Part shown: positions 26,301-39,345 of the stretch, one piece after another
Numbering within the stretch: the first letter of the stretch is position 1
Layout: every line of letters starts with the position of its first letter
DNA from: Piper betle
Taxonomy: Eukaryota; Streptophyta; Magnoliopsida; Piperales; Piperaceae
Assembly (NCBI GenBank): GCA_033002965.1
Contig: JAURVB010004776.1
Span: 61,807-125,806, forward strand
Direction: 5' to 3'
DNA: 64,000 nt
Position numbers and translations under genes: made by a program
Notes under the pieces: generated by a model
Seen by the model: the letters and a program-made list of their open reading frames with translations, nothing else
Database searches by the model: none
What the model was told of the DNA's origin: nothing

Positions 26301-29300
26301 GTTGCTTTCCTATTAGGAGTCTATTTAAAATTTTGAAATGAATAAAGGACCGAATGCTGGAATTTCACTTTTCAGATATTTTGCAAACAAAACAAAGATA
26401 TTTCTTTGATTCATCTATAAAACAATATTTACTCATTACTTGTGTGAAGAATTCTTAATGAGCAACATTACTTGTTTGTCAAACTTAAATTGTTATTTTG
26501 CAGTAAGATTCATAGCAAGTTTATCATGTAACTTGTATGTTTATAATTTTGTATGGCCCTGGCTTTGTGGCACCTTAGCCTTATTACGATGAGCCTTGTA
26601 TAAGATGAATGATTGCTTCTTGCCCCAGGAAACAATTTTAACAATACCAACATTTTTTAGCCAGTAAATTTCTCATGCATAAAGTTGACATGGAAAGAGG
26701 GTCAGAGTTAAGAAAGGAAATAAAATAGACAAAAAATATTTATTCAGTCTCCAGTCAATTAACTGCATCAATTAATTTTTTTATTCCTTTTGTGAAATTT
26801 CAGTTAACACTTCAAATGCAACTAAATTACAAAATTTTGAACATTATCCTTTTCTATAACTATTTGATTCTAGTTTTTTTTTGTCATCCTATATTTATGG
26901 AGTACAATTTGGTCAAGATCCTTACATTGAAATTTGATTGTCTAGTTTGAATGATTCTTGAGTATGTAATACGAATTTTCTTCCATGGAAAACCTTTCAG
27001 GAGCAGAAAATGCAGTTTTGAGCCCCATGAAAGTGGATTGTTTAAATGGATTATCCATCAAAATGGTGGCTTTAGGTTCAGAGCATTCAATTGCTGTTAC
27101 TGGTAGAAATCCTATTCTTCCATGTCTGTGACAGAAAATTGCTATACCAACTGATCTGTTTCACAGATGAAGGTGAGACTTTAAGCTGGGGAGCTGGAGG
27201 TTCTGGGAGACTTGGTCATGGACATCAAACTAACATGTTTGGATTTGCAAGAAGTTCAAGGTCTTTCTTTATGGATATCTTGGCATATTTATTCATAGGA
27301 AAGCCAAATCATGTGTCTTTTTGAAGAATCTTTGTTTTTTAATTTTTTTATTATAAAAAATACACTTTTTGATCTTTTTATCTTTCGCCAAAGGGCTGCT
27401 AGAATTGCCAAGGAAGTAGTTATTGTTTTCCAGATGGGATAAGGAAGATACAAATAGTTTATGTACATGGTCTGGATTGGTATGATAGATAGGAATAACG
27501 GCTGATTAGGAGTCATTAATCAGTAGCATGTTATCTGACTTTGAGCTGCCTTAAGAGCTTGTAAAGCATAGTTGTATTTCTGTGCAAACTAGAAAGTTGG
27601 CTGCTACTGGATCCACATTTGTGGGTGATCTTTAGGTTTATTAAATATGATATATGGAGAAGTTTCTTTCTCTGCTCCGTTTCCAAAGGTGAGCTTGCTA
27701 ACTTTTTATGTTGTTTTTCATGCAGTGAATACACTCCGAGGCTCATCAAAGAATTTGATGGTGTCAAGGTTAATACTTCTAGTTGCCATCAGTTTTGCAA
27801 CCCTACTAAAGCTGCTACTTTTTTATATGTTTGATATAATCACCAAATGATTATCAAAAGAAATGTATGACCGTAAAATTGAAGCAATGATAGTGCCTAT
27901 GAGAAGTCTGGGGGGAAAACATATTTGTGGTTAATTCTTGTTGAAAAAATAATTAGATGATTCTATTTTTTGGGTATAGGTTAAGAAGGCAGCGGCTGGG
28001 ATGCTGCATTCTGTTTGTGTAAATGGTATCAACCTACCAGAATCATTTTTAATTACAAAACAAACCTGTTCAAGATCTGCGCGCTTCTGTTTTTCTTTTG
28101 ATTAATTAGATACATCTGTGCAGAACAAGGATCTGTTTTTACTTTTGGTGAGAAAACTATGCTTCAATTGGTAAGTAAAGTTACTTTTATCAGCTAAGTA
28201 TGCAAAAAATCTAGATTTTGTTGCAGTATTAAATTTTAAATGAAACTTTCAGGGATTTGGAGGCAAAAAAAATGTGACATTGCCTTCTCTTGTTGGTGAA
28301 CTACCCTCATGTGAAGCGGTTGCTTGTGGTGGCTATCACTCTTGTGTCATAACAAGTATTTAAGTTTTCTTTCCTTCTTCAAAACTGTCTAACACCTTTT
28401 ATTAACTTGATTCTGATGTGGAACGGGTTTTTTAAGTGCAAAATTAGCTTGAATCTTTTCATGATTTCTACAGGGTTTTAGTTTCTTAAAACAACGGATC
28501 ACTTGTTTAGACAGCTGTTCCAGGGAATAGACTCTCTGCTTACCCTCCTCTGAATGAAAATAAGCTATTTCGTTATTATCATATTATAAAAAGAACATGC
28601 AGCCATTCTTGTGAATTTATTGAAGAACTAAAACTTTAAGCATCTTGGGATTTATAGTTTCACAGTAATTGATGAGTTTTGTGGTTCACAATGGTCAAAG
28701 ATGCTTGAAACATGCTTTTTTCTTGGAAAGACATTATTTTCTTATTCTATTTGTCTATGTTTAGATGAATCTTAAAGTATTTTTTATGTATCTCTCAGTC
28801 ATATATTTACCTGGGATTATTATGTGTAAATGGTAAAAGTTCAATTCATGTATTGGTCATGTGCATGCTTCACAATCATATTTTAGAACTACTTCCATTT
28901 TCGACTGGTCTTGATAGTGCCGTTTATCGTCTCTCTATAAATTCCATTTGTATTTTGAATTGTGTACATTGTATTTTGCTTGGGTATTGCTTGCAAGAAC
29001 ATGTGGAATGTGCACTTCTGTGCAAAATATTTTTCCATGCATCTATTATTAGCTATTCCAGTTAAGCATTCAAACACTTAAAACTATTTTGTGGGCTTGT
29101 TAATGTTTCTATTACACACTTTTGTGTAGGGGATGGAGAGCTATATACATGGGGATCAAATGAGAATGGCTGCCTTGGTCTTGGGTACGGTATTTTTGTA
29201 ACTACAAACTCACCTCGTGAATGCACTTGAATTTAACAAAACTGTGAACAGACCTTGCATGCTTATACTTTGAAGTGCATACATACACCCAAGTCATAAA

Positions 29301-31401
29301 GCTTCTGTGGGGATGGCAAGATTTATTGTCCTCACGCCCTCTCCCTTCCCCCAAACACGTGTTTGAGTCCTTTCAATTATGTTTAATCATTGCATTCTGG
29401 AAGAAAATTAACATTTGCGGCATCACAGTTATAAGATTTGCAAGATTAACTGCACTGCGACAAATATTTGTACCCCAGTTAGGGGTTAGTGCCATCAGCG
29501 GATCAGTATGGATCAAAAAAGATCCTCTAAATAATAGGTCCATAATTTTTTAGTTTAATTGGGTTTGCATGGTCTTGCTCTTGAATATGGAAAGTGCCCC
29601 CTTGGGAATCCTGTTTACTTTTTTAAAATTTACAATAAAGATGGTATATTTACGAAGATTGGGATTGACTTTAAATTTGTAGGTTAGGCTTTGAATGATG
29701 GGGAATAGCATGTTGGAAAAAGAGAAATTTAGGAAATGTTGAAATCATATGAAGAATAGGAGTGAAACTGCTGAATACAACAAAACCATAATTTTATTTT
29801 AATAATCAACCATCGAACTTAATATCTATAACAATGTCTTTTATAGACTCAAGAGGCCAATAACACAATGAAAATACTAATAATATCTAGCAGAACTAGA
29901 AGCTCATGTTCAAGTAGAGTACTAATGATAGAAATCTCAAACTACTAAAAAATCCTAAATAAAGCATCTTTCATTGCTGATATACTTCTAATTTATGTAG
30001 AACTTGCCCTGCATCAGTGAGGACCCACTAAATGGGGTGTAAATGTGCTGCAACACACCTGTGTAACCATTTTATTGTATGTGTGTATGGTCCTTGGCTC
30101 CTAGCGAAGGAAAAAGCAGAAAAATAATATGTATCATGGTGATCCTACCACGTCATATCTTCCAAGTGGGTGTTCATGACTAGGTTAAAAAAGTGAGTTT
30201 TCCATTTTGTACCTGTAGCACAGTTCATGGTTCAGATATTTAAGTGGGAAACCTAACCATGCCTTAGACTTTCCTTTAGTACCACAAACTTAAAATATGG
30301 TTAAAAAATGTATGTGGATATGTACATGCTATGCACATTCTCTTTTTTTGCTGTTATATTTGGTTCTCTATAACTTTTCTGTCTGAAATTCTTATGTATT
30401 CCAATCAGTGACAGAGATGCAGAACAATCTCCTAGGAAGGTTGAAGGCCCATTGCTAGAGCAACCTATCTCTGAGGTTTGTTAGTAGCTTTTTGGCTACT
30501 ACAATCTGTTTATCAGCTTCTAACTGAACGCCTTTTTACCCTGGTTATCTCTTTTGTAGGTATCTTGTGGCTGGAAGCATACAGCTGCAATATCTGGTAA
30601 GAATCGATCCTCATAAGAAAGCTTAGGTTCAAATGATTTCAGTGCCCTTTATTTTATTTGTTAGCATTGATCGGCAGTTTTTGAACAAGATCACTGTTTA
30701 CACATTTGGTTCTAGATTGAAATCTGGTCTTCTCTACCTTTTGTGGGTGGCCAAGGCACCAATGCAGTGACATTGGCACTTTCATATCCGTTTGATTGCC
30801 TTGACAAGATAGAGAACTCTATCTACTGCAGTTCAAATTTCAGTGTTTTAAGAGGACTTACAATCGTGTAACTGGAGAGAAAAATATTTTAATATCAGCA
30901 CGGGAATCATTCTTGAAATTGATGTTCGGTTTTCTAAGCTATTATAAAAATTGAAGAGAAAATAATGTTCCAATATGAGTTATCTCCTTAGCCTTTTGCT
31001 GTCATATATCTTAAACTATGAACTTTTGTAAGGTAAGCTATATGACTGAATGTACAAATTTTGATTATAGGTGGTAAAGTATTCACATGGGGTTGGGGAG
31101 GCTCGCATGGAACTTTTTCCCATGATGGTCACTCTTCAGGAGGACAATTGGTCTGCCTGTCTGCCTTGTCTCTTAATCGGCTATTGGCTAAGTTTTCAGT
31201 TTTTAATAATCTTAAGCTTGCAATTAGGAGTCATCTTCATGGAGATAATTTTTTGTAAACACTTCTGTGCAGGGACATGGCAATGATGTTGATTATTATG
31301 AACCAACGGAGGTGATGCTCGGGAAGAACGGAAGAGTTCTCCATGTATCATGTGGTTTCAATCATACCGGAGCTATACTTGAATACGTTGAAGATTCATA
31401 A
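23383..31401 (+). CDS. RUG3: RCC1-repeat protein, RUG3-like (mitochondrial RCC1 family)
   Basis: Fifteen exons, all GT-AG and in phase, encode 419 aa plus stop: 23383-23623, 24536-24612, 25566-25644, 26175-26234, 27001-27102, 27167-27260, 27726-27768, 27980-28025, 28124-28170, 28253-28355, 29130-29184, 30409-30475, 30560-30596, 31071-31150, 31273-31401. RCC1 blades repeat as WGNGDHGRLGMG, ATGMNDFGQLG, MWGNNSSGQLGLG, SWGAGGSGRLGHG, TWGSNENGCLGLG and TWGWGGSHGTFSHDGHSSGG, each paired with a CGGxHT or AGYRHSAA strand, forming a seven-bladed propeller. The basic, Arg-containing N-terminus fits a mitochondrial presequence. RUG3 in Arabidopsis is mitochondrial and needed for nad2 splicing and complex I. 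The symbol rests on overall resemblance, especially the last two blades. Confidence 0.9.
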
Positions 31402-34400
31402 ACCTACCTGAATTATGAAGTACTTGTAGCCTTGGGCTTTTTCTTCTTTAAATTCTTTCACTCCGTATTTACCACAACATGTAGGTTCATATTTAGAGGA
31501 CAAATAAATTTGGCGCATAAAATACCGAGAACGAGGAACTGTTGCGCAGAAATACAAGAGGGATACATCTGATCAACAAAGATGCCATTGTATTTATTGT
31601 ATGGAATACAGTTGAGCTATTTATTTCTTCATTTATTTTTTCCTTTTGGCCTGCAAGGACCAGTTATCATCGTTGCATGGCAGTTGATCCGAACCACTCT
31701 TAATAAACAAGTTGGTATGTTCTGAGACCATCTTTGGAAGCGAGCTCAAAAGCATTGCAGTTGTGAAAAGATGAATCAATTGTACTAGTAGCTGGGTGTG
31801 TTTCAGCGTAGGATTAGGAAAAGAACTTCAATCTGGAGGGCAACTAAGATGCATTTAATCAAGGAGCCCCAAGTATACCTGCTCTCTAATGACAAATTCC
31901 TCAAATCTGAATCCGAAAGTCTCTAGGGAGCAAACAATGAATGCCCACTTATCAACTACAGTTCATTGCAGGTGTGCAGCATGCTACTTTTTTCAACTGC
32001 TCAAAAGGACAAAATATTCATCAATTCTCTCCATCGGCAACTGTGGGCCAAAGTCTGGACTACCCTCTACCTCTGGCTTGTACAAACAGCCTAGCTATGA
32101 AGTTCAGAAAGGCTTTAACGTCGTCGTAGCATCAATCAAAACACTGCTCATGATTGATGACAAGATTATCAGCGAAACAATTCGGCATGGGTGATGCTTT
32201 TATTAGTTTACAACCCAATACATGTTAGTGTTAGATTAACAGTTATACGAGTCCGAAGAAGTTTAATATGTGAGATGAGTATTAAAAATTACCATATCAT
32301 GACATTGGACTACCTTTATGCAAACCTTCACGAATCTGAGTGGACGTCCCCTATGAGACCCTTCATCTCATATAGTTTCCATCACCTTTTGTATCATCTT
32401 CTATCTAATTATATAATTAAATATCAGCTTAAAAATATCAATAACCTACTCTGAGGCTTACAGTACAATTGGTGTAGCATTGCGCGCGCACCGCATCGTT
32501 GACATGGAAGCATTGCCTTGTCTTGTTCAAAACGTTTACCAATGAGCTATTACCAACTGCAGATGATCCAAAGCCTATTGTCTCCTTACCCTATTTACAT
32601 ATGGCTTACTTCTAATATATAATAAACGTATACAGGCATTCTTGTCGTGACAAAGACGTAGAGGATTTTGATGCGGGGAAAGGAAGAGAAATAATGGATG
32701 AGGAAGAGCATCAAAGCAGGGAGTGATTGACGTTTAATAAATGCCTACGTAAAACAAGGCATGTCAGCTGCGTCTGTCGCCATGGAGGGCTATACAACTC
32801 GACCGACCAACTCGTGACTTCCATAGCCCTCTTCCCCTACAAAGCCTTACCACACATACATTACACCCACTCCATCACTCCATCTTAGGTAGTCGACAAA
32901 CATCCACATTACAGTTTCAGTGTTCTTTAAGGAATGTAAAGAAGGAGAAGGAGAGCAGTTAGCATAAATAGATTGATCTACTTTGTGGGTGAAGGCAACA
33001 GGAAACATGACAAGAATCGGCAAAGGCTTGCACTGAAATGTAACACAACATGGAGGGCCGTAATTGCTTATAATAAATAATTGGAAGAGATGGGAGGATT
33101 GTTGAAACTTGAAAATCTATGGGAGAGAGATTTATGTTTTAAAATCTGTGCTACAAGATAATTGAGAACAGGCGAACAGTGGGACTTGGCCTCTATATTA
33201 GAGACACCAGCTGGGATGGCTTACATCATGTCATGTTGAATAAGGCTGGCTTGGACCCCCAAAACAATTATTTGACGAAGATACTTATTAGCTCCTTTTC
33301 ATGTCTTCCTAATAACTTAGACTTTGTCGAGCAAGGATAGTGTGGAAGGTAGAGGTGCTCTTTGGTTGAGCTGAGTTAGATTTTGATTAGCTCAAGCTTG
33401 GTTAGTTTATCCTCGACTTTAAGCATGAAGCTTAATGATTTGCTGGTACTCCAGACAAAGTTGGTAATCGGTACCTTAACAATATTATTTTTACGAATTT
33501 TTTTGTTTGTTGGGTGCTTCACCTTTAATTGACACCTTCGTTTCCCAAGAAAATATGAAAAAGGGAGACGAGTGTAATGATGCCATTATCATTGTATACT
33601 TGCATTCAGATTGGCAATAAATGGCGGAACAGTCTTGCAGGAAAGGTCTGGATCAATTCTCGATCTGTGACAGGCCAGCCTTCATGGCACCAATATATTG
33701 CTCTCGATTCTTCTGCCTCGCTCTCATTTTCCAAAGAACGTCAGATGCTTTCAATGCTCTTGCGTTTCCATATAAGACCCATTTCTCTGAGCTAATTTAA
33801 AACCACCCAAGATTTATTTTTTAAAAACAAAAAAGAACAAAACTGATCTTCATGCAGTTGAACATGATCATCATCTGCACTGTGGATGTCCTGGTGAGCT
33901 GACATGCTTACCCAGAAGCTTGTTCTGTTTGTGTGTTGATGGGAAAGAACATCATGCATTCACCATTAAAGCTAGCTTCAATGAGATTATTACTACCATG
34001 GCATCTGCTTTTACCATGCAGCGATCTTTGAGGCAATAAATGAAATGTCCGTTTGAACTTAAACATGGTTGAATTAGGAGTCCATTCTGGTTGAAATCTA
34101 TCTATGGCATTTTTGTCCCAAGAACATGCCACTTGTGGCAGTCCTCATGTGAATTTAACCTATCCTAAAATCAAGGAAAATAAAAATATAAGACTTCAAT
34201 TCGCGATGGTCATGCATGTCCCCTGCTTCCTTGTTCTATGCCTCCTTGTTTCTCAACGTCTTTGACTTACTTTGAACATATAGCTAGCAAGAGAGAAATG
34301 CCATTCTAACTGATCTTGAATAAAGTTTCCACTTTGTGCTCAACTAGTTTACTTTGCCAAAGCATATTGCATGATTTATGTTGATCTTCTATGCACTGTG

Positions 34401-35390
34401 AGATACTGACAATGGGGGAGCTTGTAATTGTATAGCTCAAATGTTAGTTGCTAAAGACTCAATAAACTGAGCAGGGAGACAACACGAGCAGCAGCTCAAG
34501 AACTCATCACAGTTAGAAACTGTCACGTGAAGTACGTGTGAACTAAAATCAGACGGTATACATGACTCAAATTTTACAAGGCAACGCCCAAATTCTTAAA
34601 GACAATATTGTCAATGAAACTGAGTAAACCTTGTAACAAACTCCAAGGCAGTTCGAGAAAGCAATGCAATTACACAGCTTTGCAAATGTACAATATAAGG
34701 TCTCAGTTACATTAACATGGCAGATCACAGATTCATATAACTAAATCAGGGGAAAAGTGGTTCTAACTTCTTGTAGGAAATTAGTAGCAGAAGACAACCG
34801 CAGATAGCAGCTCCACCTTCTCTTCCTTTTCGACTTGAGAGTGGGGGGAAAACAGCAAATATAAATAATCCATTAGTGGGGAGCAAATCAAGCGATAACT
34901 AATTGCCTTTGCTTTGAAAAAAGAATCAAGCAAAAAGTAATTAAAAGACGGTGAATGTGCAACTCTTATATACCACCTGATCAATAAAATCATGAAATGA
35001 ACCTTCTTCCATCGGAATGAGCATCTTGATGCGTTAGCTGGAGTTGTTTCCATCCCCAACTCCGACAAGAAAAAGGAGATCATGATACTTGCACTTATAC
35101 AACAAACACCGACAAAAAGTCAAAAAAAGCAACAAATCTCCCACATATCTAACAAAAATGCAATATCATAATCACATGATGTAAATAATAAGCTCACACC
35201 CAATATCCAAACCAAGATAGAAACAAGAAATGGGTTTTCGTTGAGATGACTAATATCATATATTGTTAGAAGAAACTTGCGCTAGCACAGAAAACAGAAA
35301 GAAAAGAGTGCACGCCCATCACCCTATCGGAACCGGCACCAGACAGCGCCAAGTAGCATCTTGTACAGATGCATGTGTAGGCCGGAGATG
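31402..35390. other. Intergenic, RUG3-like gene to MIR166 cluster
   Basis: About 4 kb with no gene that can be supported. Open frames at 31889-32194, 33577-33795 and 33908-34132 show no domains, no codon periodicity that can be judged by eye, and no splice context. Confidence 0.4.
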
Positions 35391-35391
35391 T

Positions 35392-35510
35392 GTGCTTGTT
35401 GAGGGGGATGAAGCCTGGTCCGAGGTCTAGGACACCATCACCACTATCATATTATGGTTTCATGCATGTCCCAGCACCTCGATCCAGACAACAATCCCCA
35501 CAACCTATCC
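35392..35510 (-). ncRNA. MIR166: MIR166 precursor hairpin, downstream member
   Basis: Minus-strand stem-loop. The 3' arm (35403-35423) reads TCGGACCAGGCTTCA then TCCCCC, one base different from canonical miR166 (C for T at position 16). The 5' arm (35477-35497) is a miR166-star-like sequence ending GTCTGGATCGAGG. Flanks GGTTGTGGGG and CCCCCTCAAC extend the stem. miR166 guides cleavage of HD-ZIP III mRNAs (leaf polarity, meristem, vasculature). It is placed 203 nt after the upstream copy, consistent with one polycistronic transcript. Confidence 0.85.
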
Positions 35511-35617
35511 CAAGAAATAAATCAGTAAGATGCAAAAGGCCCATTTCTACACTGCACTCGGCTAAAATTTCAACTGGAGTAGAAAAAAGCTGATCGAGGG
35601 AAGTTACAGAAATGAAT

Positions 35618-35775
35618 TTTGTTGAGGGGAATGAAGCCTGGTCCGAAGCCTTCTCTCTTCCGAGTCTAACCATGACCTTAAAACTTGATCTTGCCATGCA
35701 CACAATTATGCGTACCCTGCTTATAGACCAGCAGAGATCAAAGCCTCGAGCCAGCCAACATTCCCCACAACCGAA
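35618..35775 (-). ncRNA. MIR166: MIR166 precursor hairpin, upstream member
   Basis: Minus-strand stem-loop with the exact canonical 21-nt miR166 (TCGGACCAGG, then CTTCATTCCCC) on the 3' arm at 35626-35646. The star on the 5' arm is at 35744-35764 (GGAATGTTGG, then CTGGCTCGAGG). GTTGTGGGGAATG pairs with CATTCCCCTCAAC at the stem base, and about 97 nt form the upper stem and loop. Clustered MIR166 genes are known in other monocots such as rice. Confidence 0.93.
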
Positions 35776-37716
35776 ACCATTCTTCTTCATTTCAATCCCA
35801 AGTGACCTAATGGAGGACTAGATATCATGAATGAGAGGAGAGGGGGAGCTCTAGCCTCCAATTTATCATTGGAGCTCCAGTGTTGCTGTTGCCCATTTAG
35901 GGTTTTCATCACACAGGACCATCATCTATATTCAATTCCCAGCTGGTGATGAGTAATGACACATTCACACCAACCCCACCCTTATTTAAAGAATATAGTT
36001 ATCTATCTATCAACACACACACACATATATATTATAACATCCTATATATTTAATAAAAAAATGATCCATTACGTTCATATATTTGTTCGTGACCCTTTAG
36101 GGTGTTGGGCAATCGATTATAATTGCTTTTGACTTGTATACTTCTAAGACCGGGTATTGCATGGACACTGATCCTCCAAGACTGTTGATGATCATCAATG
36201 GTCATGGAGGGCTGGCATCTCCATGTACGTCTGCACCAGTGAATGCAAGTTTTGCTCTACTTCGAATATTGATACATTTACTCCCTTCGTTGGCTAGCAA
36301 CATCGACACATTACTTTCACAAATAAATTTGACGAAAATGAGTTTACGTCTTTGAAATCGAGACGAGCGGTTGTTGAGAATAGTCTCGCATATATGAATA
36401 GATATATGGATTGAAACCTTGATAATTAGTATTAAGCGTTGAACTTCATAAGTGACTAATCAACCATTTTGGATAAGGCTCAAATATTCTCAGTAATAAT
36501 CTATAACTAAAAAATTAAAAGGGATAGGGGTAAATAAACGCCAATTAATGACAATTTATTAAAAGAGTTGTACATTGATTGCCTTTTCCTTTCCCTTCAC
36601 CTAATAAATCCATAATAAAAACAGTAAAATAAAACATTGGGATTATTGTGCTAAAAATCATTTGTAGGATCCTACATTGTCTTCGGCTAAACATTATGAA
36701 CAATCAGATATCATTTAATGAAATATTTGGTGCTTGACATATAATTTTTGTCAAATTGAAAAGCACACAAAATTTAATTTATAAGCCATAATAATATCTT
36801 TATCTTTCAACAAACGGTCGTCTACTACCTCATCTTCCTTTCAATTTTCTGAATGCCCGATGCCACAGGCTCCTACTCAACAAGGCCTGCCAAACTGCGT
36901 CCATTGTTTGGCGTTTATAAAAATTATTCTTCTTTCACAGTTGACAATCTAGAAAGAAATTCGTTCTCCAAGTGCTCACGTTTGCCTAGAAAAACGTCCA
37001 CACATTTTGTTGAATTTAGGGAACTAATTTCTTTCAAAACTTTCAATTGTATGTGCATGAGGTAAATTAAGAACGTCACCTATCACCTCCGAGAATTATC
37101 ATCATTACACGCTACTAGTTAATTAGGAAGGCGATGTAATAATGAAAGAGAAAAAAACATAATATTTTTTTCAACTAAAAAGAATTAAATAGTTCATTAT
37201 TTTACAATAAAAGATATATAGACATATATAATAAAATAACTCCATTAAATATGTATCTTTATGTATTAAATTTTGATATGCTTCTCAAAAGGATGAGAAC
37301 TTGAGTAAAAAATATATCTTCTTAAAGTAATTGACTTGCTCTGGCTCTTCACCTGGGTAAGGAATTCATCGACGTATATATGTCTTGCTTATAAAATTAT
37401 AGAATATATATGACGTCAACATTGGGCCCATGCTTAACTCTCAACATTTATCCTATGAAAAGATATAAGGTTAAGAGTTACCTTCGATTCATGCCCTTGT
37501 AGAAAATTAATCGGCTATAAATTGTAGTAGACAATATAATGACATATATTATTATTTTATCTCAACTTAATGAATATATAGTCATTTCATAATAAATATT
37601 TTTGAAAATGTTGAAAATACAATGATATTAAAATTCCAGCATCTTTTACAACTCAAGTACCTGACAGCATGCATGCTATAATTAGTACTAAAACGATTAA
37701 TTAAAGAAAGAAAAAA

Positions 37717-37752
<36 letters not shown>

Positions 37753-39345
37753 CTCACTAAAAAGAGCTTTTTTAAAAAAAGGCGACTAAAAAGAATGAAA
37801 GAATGGTTCATTCTCATTCTTTCACAACGCAAAGTACGTGGCATGCATGCCATAAAAAAGTTCACGTACCCGATCCCGTGGCAGCAAGAACGTAACCATG
37901 GAATGTAGCCATGAAACGAGTCGAACTCACCACAGAGCAGGCCACAGTGACCAGTAACGAGGCCGCCACGAGAGGTGGTGGAGAAGGACTCATTCCACGC
38001 CAGATTCGAGCATCATCATCATCATTACCCAATTATTCGCCTCCCACTTTTCGCCATTGTTCGATTTCTTCATTGAAGAAAAATCGGGCGGGGCCGCCGG
38101 GCAAGGGGGATGGAAGACCGGGCGAGTCGGGGTGGGGTCTGTGTCAGGGACTTAACTCGCCCGACGTCGACGAGTCGGCGGCCCTGACATGGGCCCGCCT
38201 GGCCGGGTCAGAAGTCAATGCACTGCATCGGTCTGGGTGAAGGGGATGAGATGGACGGTGGAGATCGCATTATGTGAGGACGACGCTGGGCCCACGCCGG
38301 GTGCCCGCCGAGGTACAAGGCATGGGCCTTTCATTCTATTTGTCTTCCTAATTATCAGTTTTTTTTTTAAATTTTACGGCAGTTCATAGGATTTTTATTT
38401 TATTTTGTTTTTTTATTGTAGCATATGCTACTTGTTTTAAATTAATTTTCATATGTTAACTTAGAACTTAGGAATGGGAGGTGTCCGGAGAGTATGTTAA
38501 AAGTAGTTTGAACTTAGTTTTAGCAAGATTTTTGAGAAACAAGAGGCGGATTTCACAAGGTTTAAAATGTGCTTATTCATCAAACAAGATTTGTAAAAGT
38601 TGTTTATTATTAAAATCTGAGTATCACAAGCCCTCACCTTTGTAATATGAGAGTGCTTAGTATCACCGTTTGCTGATATAAGAATACATATCAACGGCTT
38701 TCAAATTTGGCCGCCTATTTAAATCGTATGTCTGTAATTTTTTTCTTTTACAAAGAAAATTACCCCATCATCTAACCGTTCTCATAATTCAATAGCTAAT
38801 AATATTCAATGTAGCATAGATAAGAGTATCTGCTACTAACTATTCTCTTGGAATATTAGTGTTTTTTCTGCTGCTCCAAAAATTATAATTTAGTGATACA
38901 TAGTCTACATTGATATCCAAAACGTAAATATACAATGTACAGGACACGAGGATGTATGAATCTGGCTTCCATTTCTTTGAATTTAGGAAGAGGAAGATTG
39001 AGCGCCATTCAGCTTAATAATTTTTCAGAGTAAGATACAAGAAGTGTTCAATAGAAAGCTGGCCTGCAGGTTCTGAGTCATGAAATGGCTACTTCACCGT
39101 ACAAAAACTCAGATGAATGATCAAACTCTATTATTGCCTACAACACCAGAAAGAATGTGAACTTGCAAAAAGAATAAGGAAGCCAAAAATCTAGCAGCCA
39201 GCCAATTATATCTCGACTGATTCAATGTATAATCTTATTGGTCGCGCTGGTTGGCTTGAGAGACAACCACAATTTCATCTGTGGATAAGAGAAGAGCCAT
39301 TAGACTTGCGGAACAGTAAAGTGTTAAGTAGCCATGAACCTCATT
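35776..39345. other. Intergenic, upstream of MIR166 cluster
   Basis: Holds the presumed MIR166 promoter (minus strand, 35.8-36.1 kb), AT-rich sequence, and an (AT)n microsatellite at about 37720-37751. A GC-rich 330-bp open frame (37911-38240) has no recognisable domain and may be the promoter or remnant of a lost gene. Confidence 0.4.
37720..37751. repeat. (AT)n microsatellite
   Basis: About 32 bp of perfect AT dinucleotide repeat. Unlike other TA tracts in the window, it carries no hairpin-ended element beside it. Confidence 0.9.

Noticed and set aside
31889..32194. 101-aa open frame downstream of the RUG3-like gene
   Set aside because: No motif recognised and no supporting exon context.
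35390..35821. Two similar plus-strand frames sharing EGxEAWSE/GMKPGP words, first considered a duplicated small peptide gene
   Set aside because: The similarity is explained by the two MIR166 hairpins on the opposite strand.
37911..38240. GC-rich 109-aa open frame
   Set aside because: No recognisable domain, no clear promoter or splice signals. Might be a promoter or gene relic but cannot be supported as a gene.
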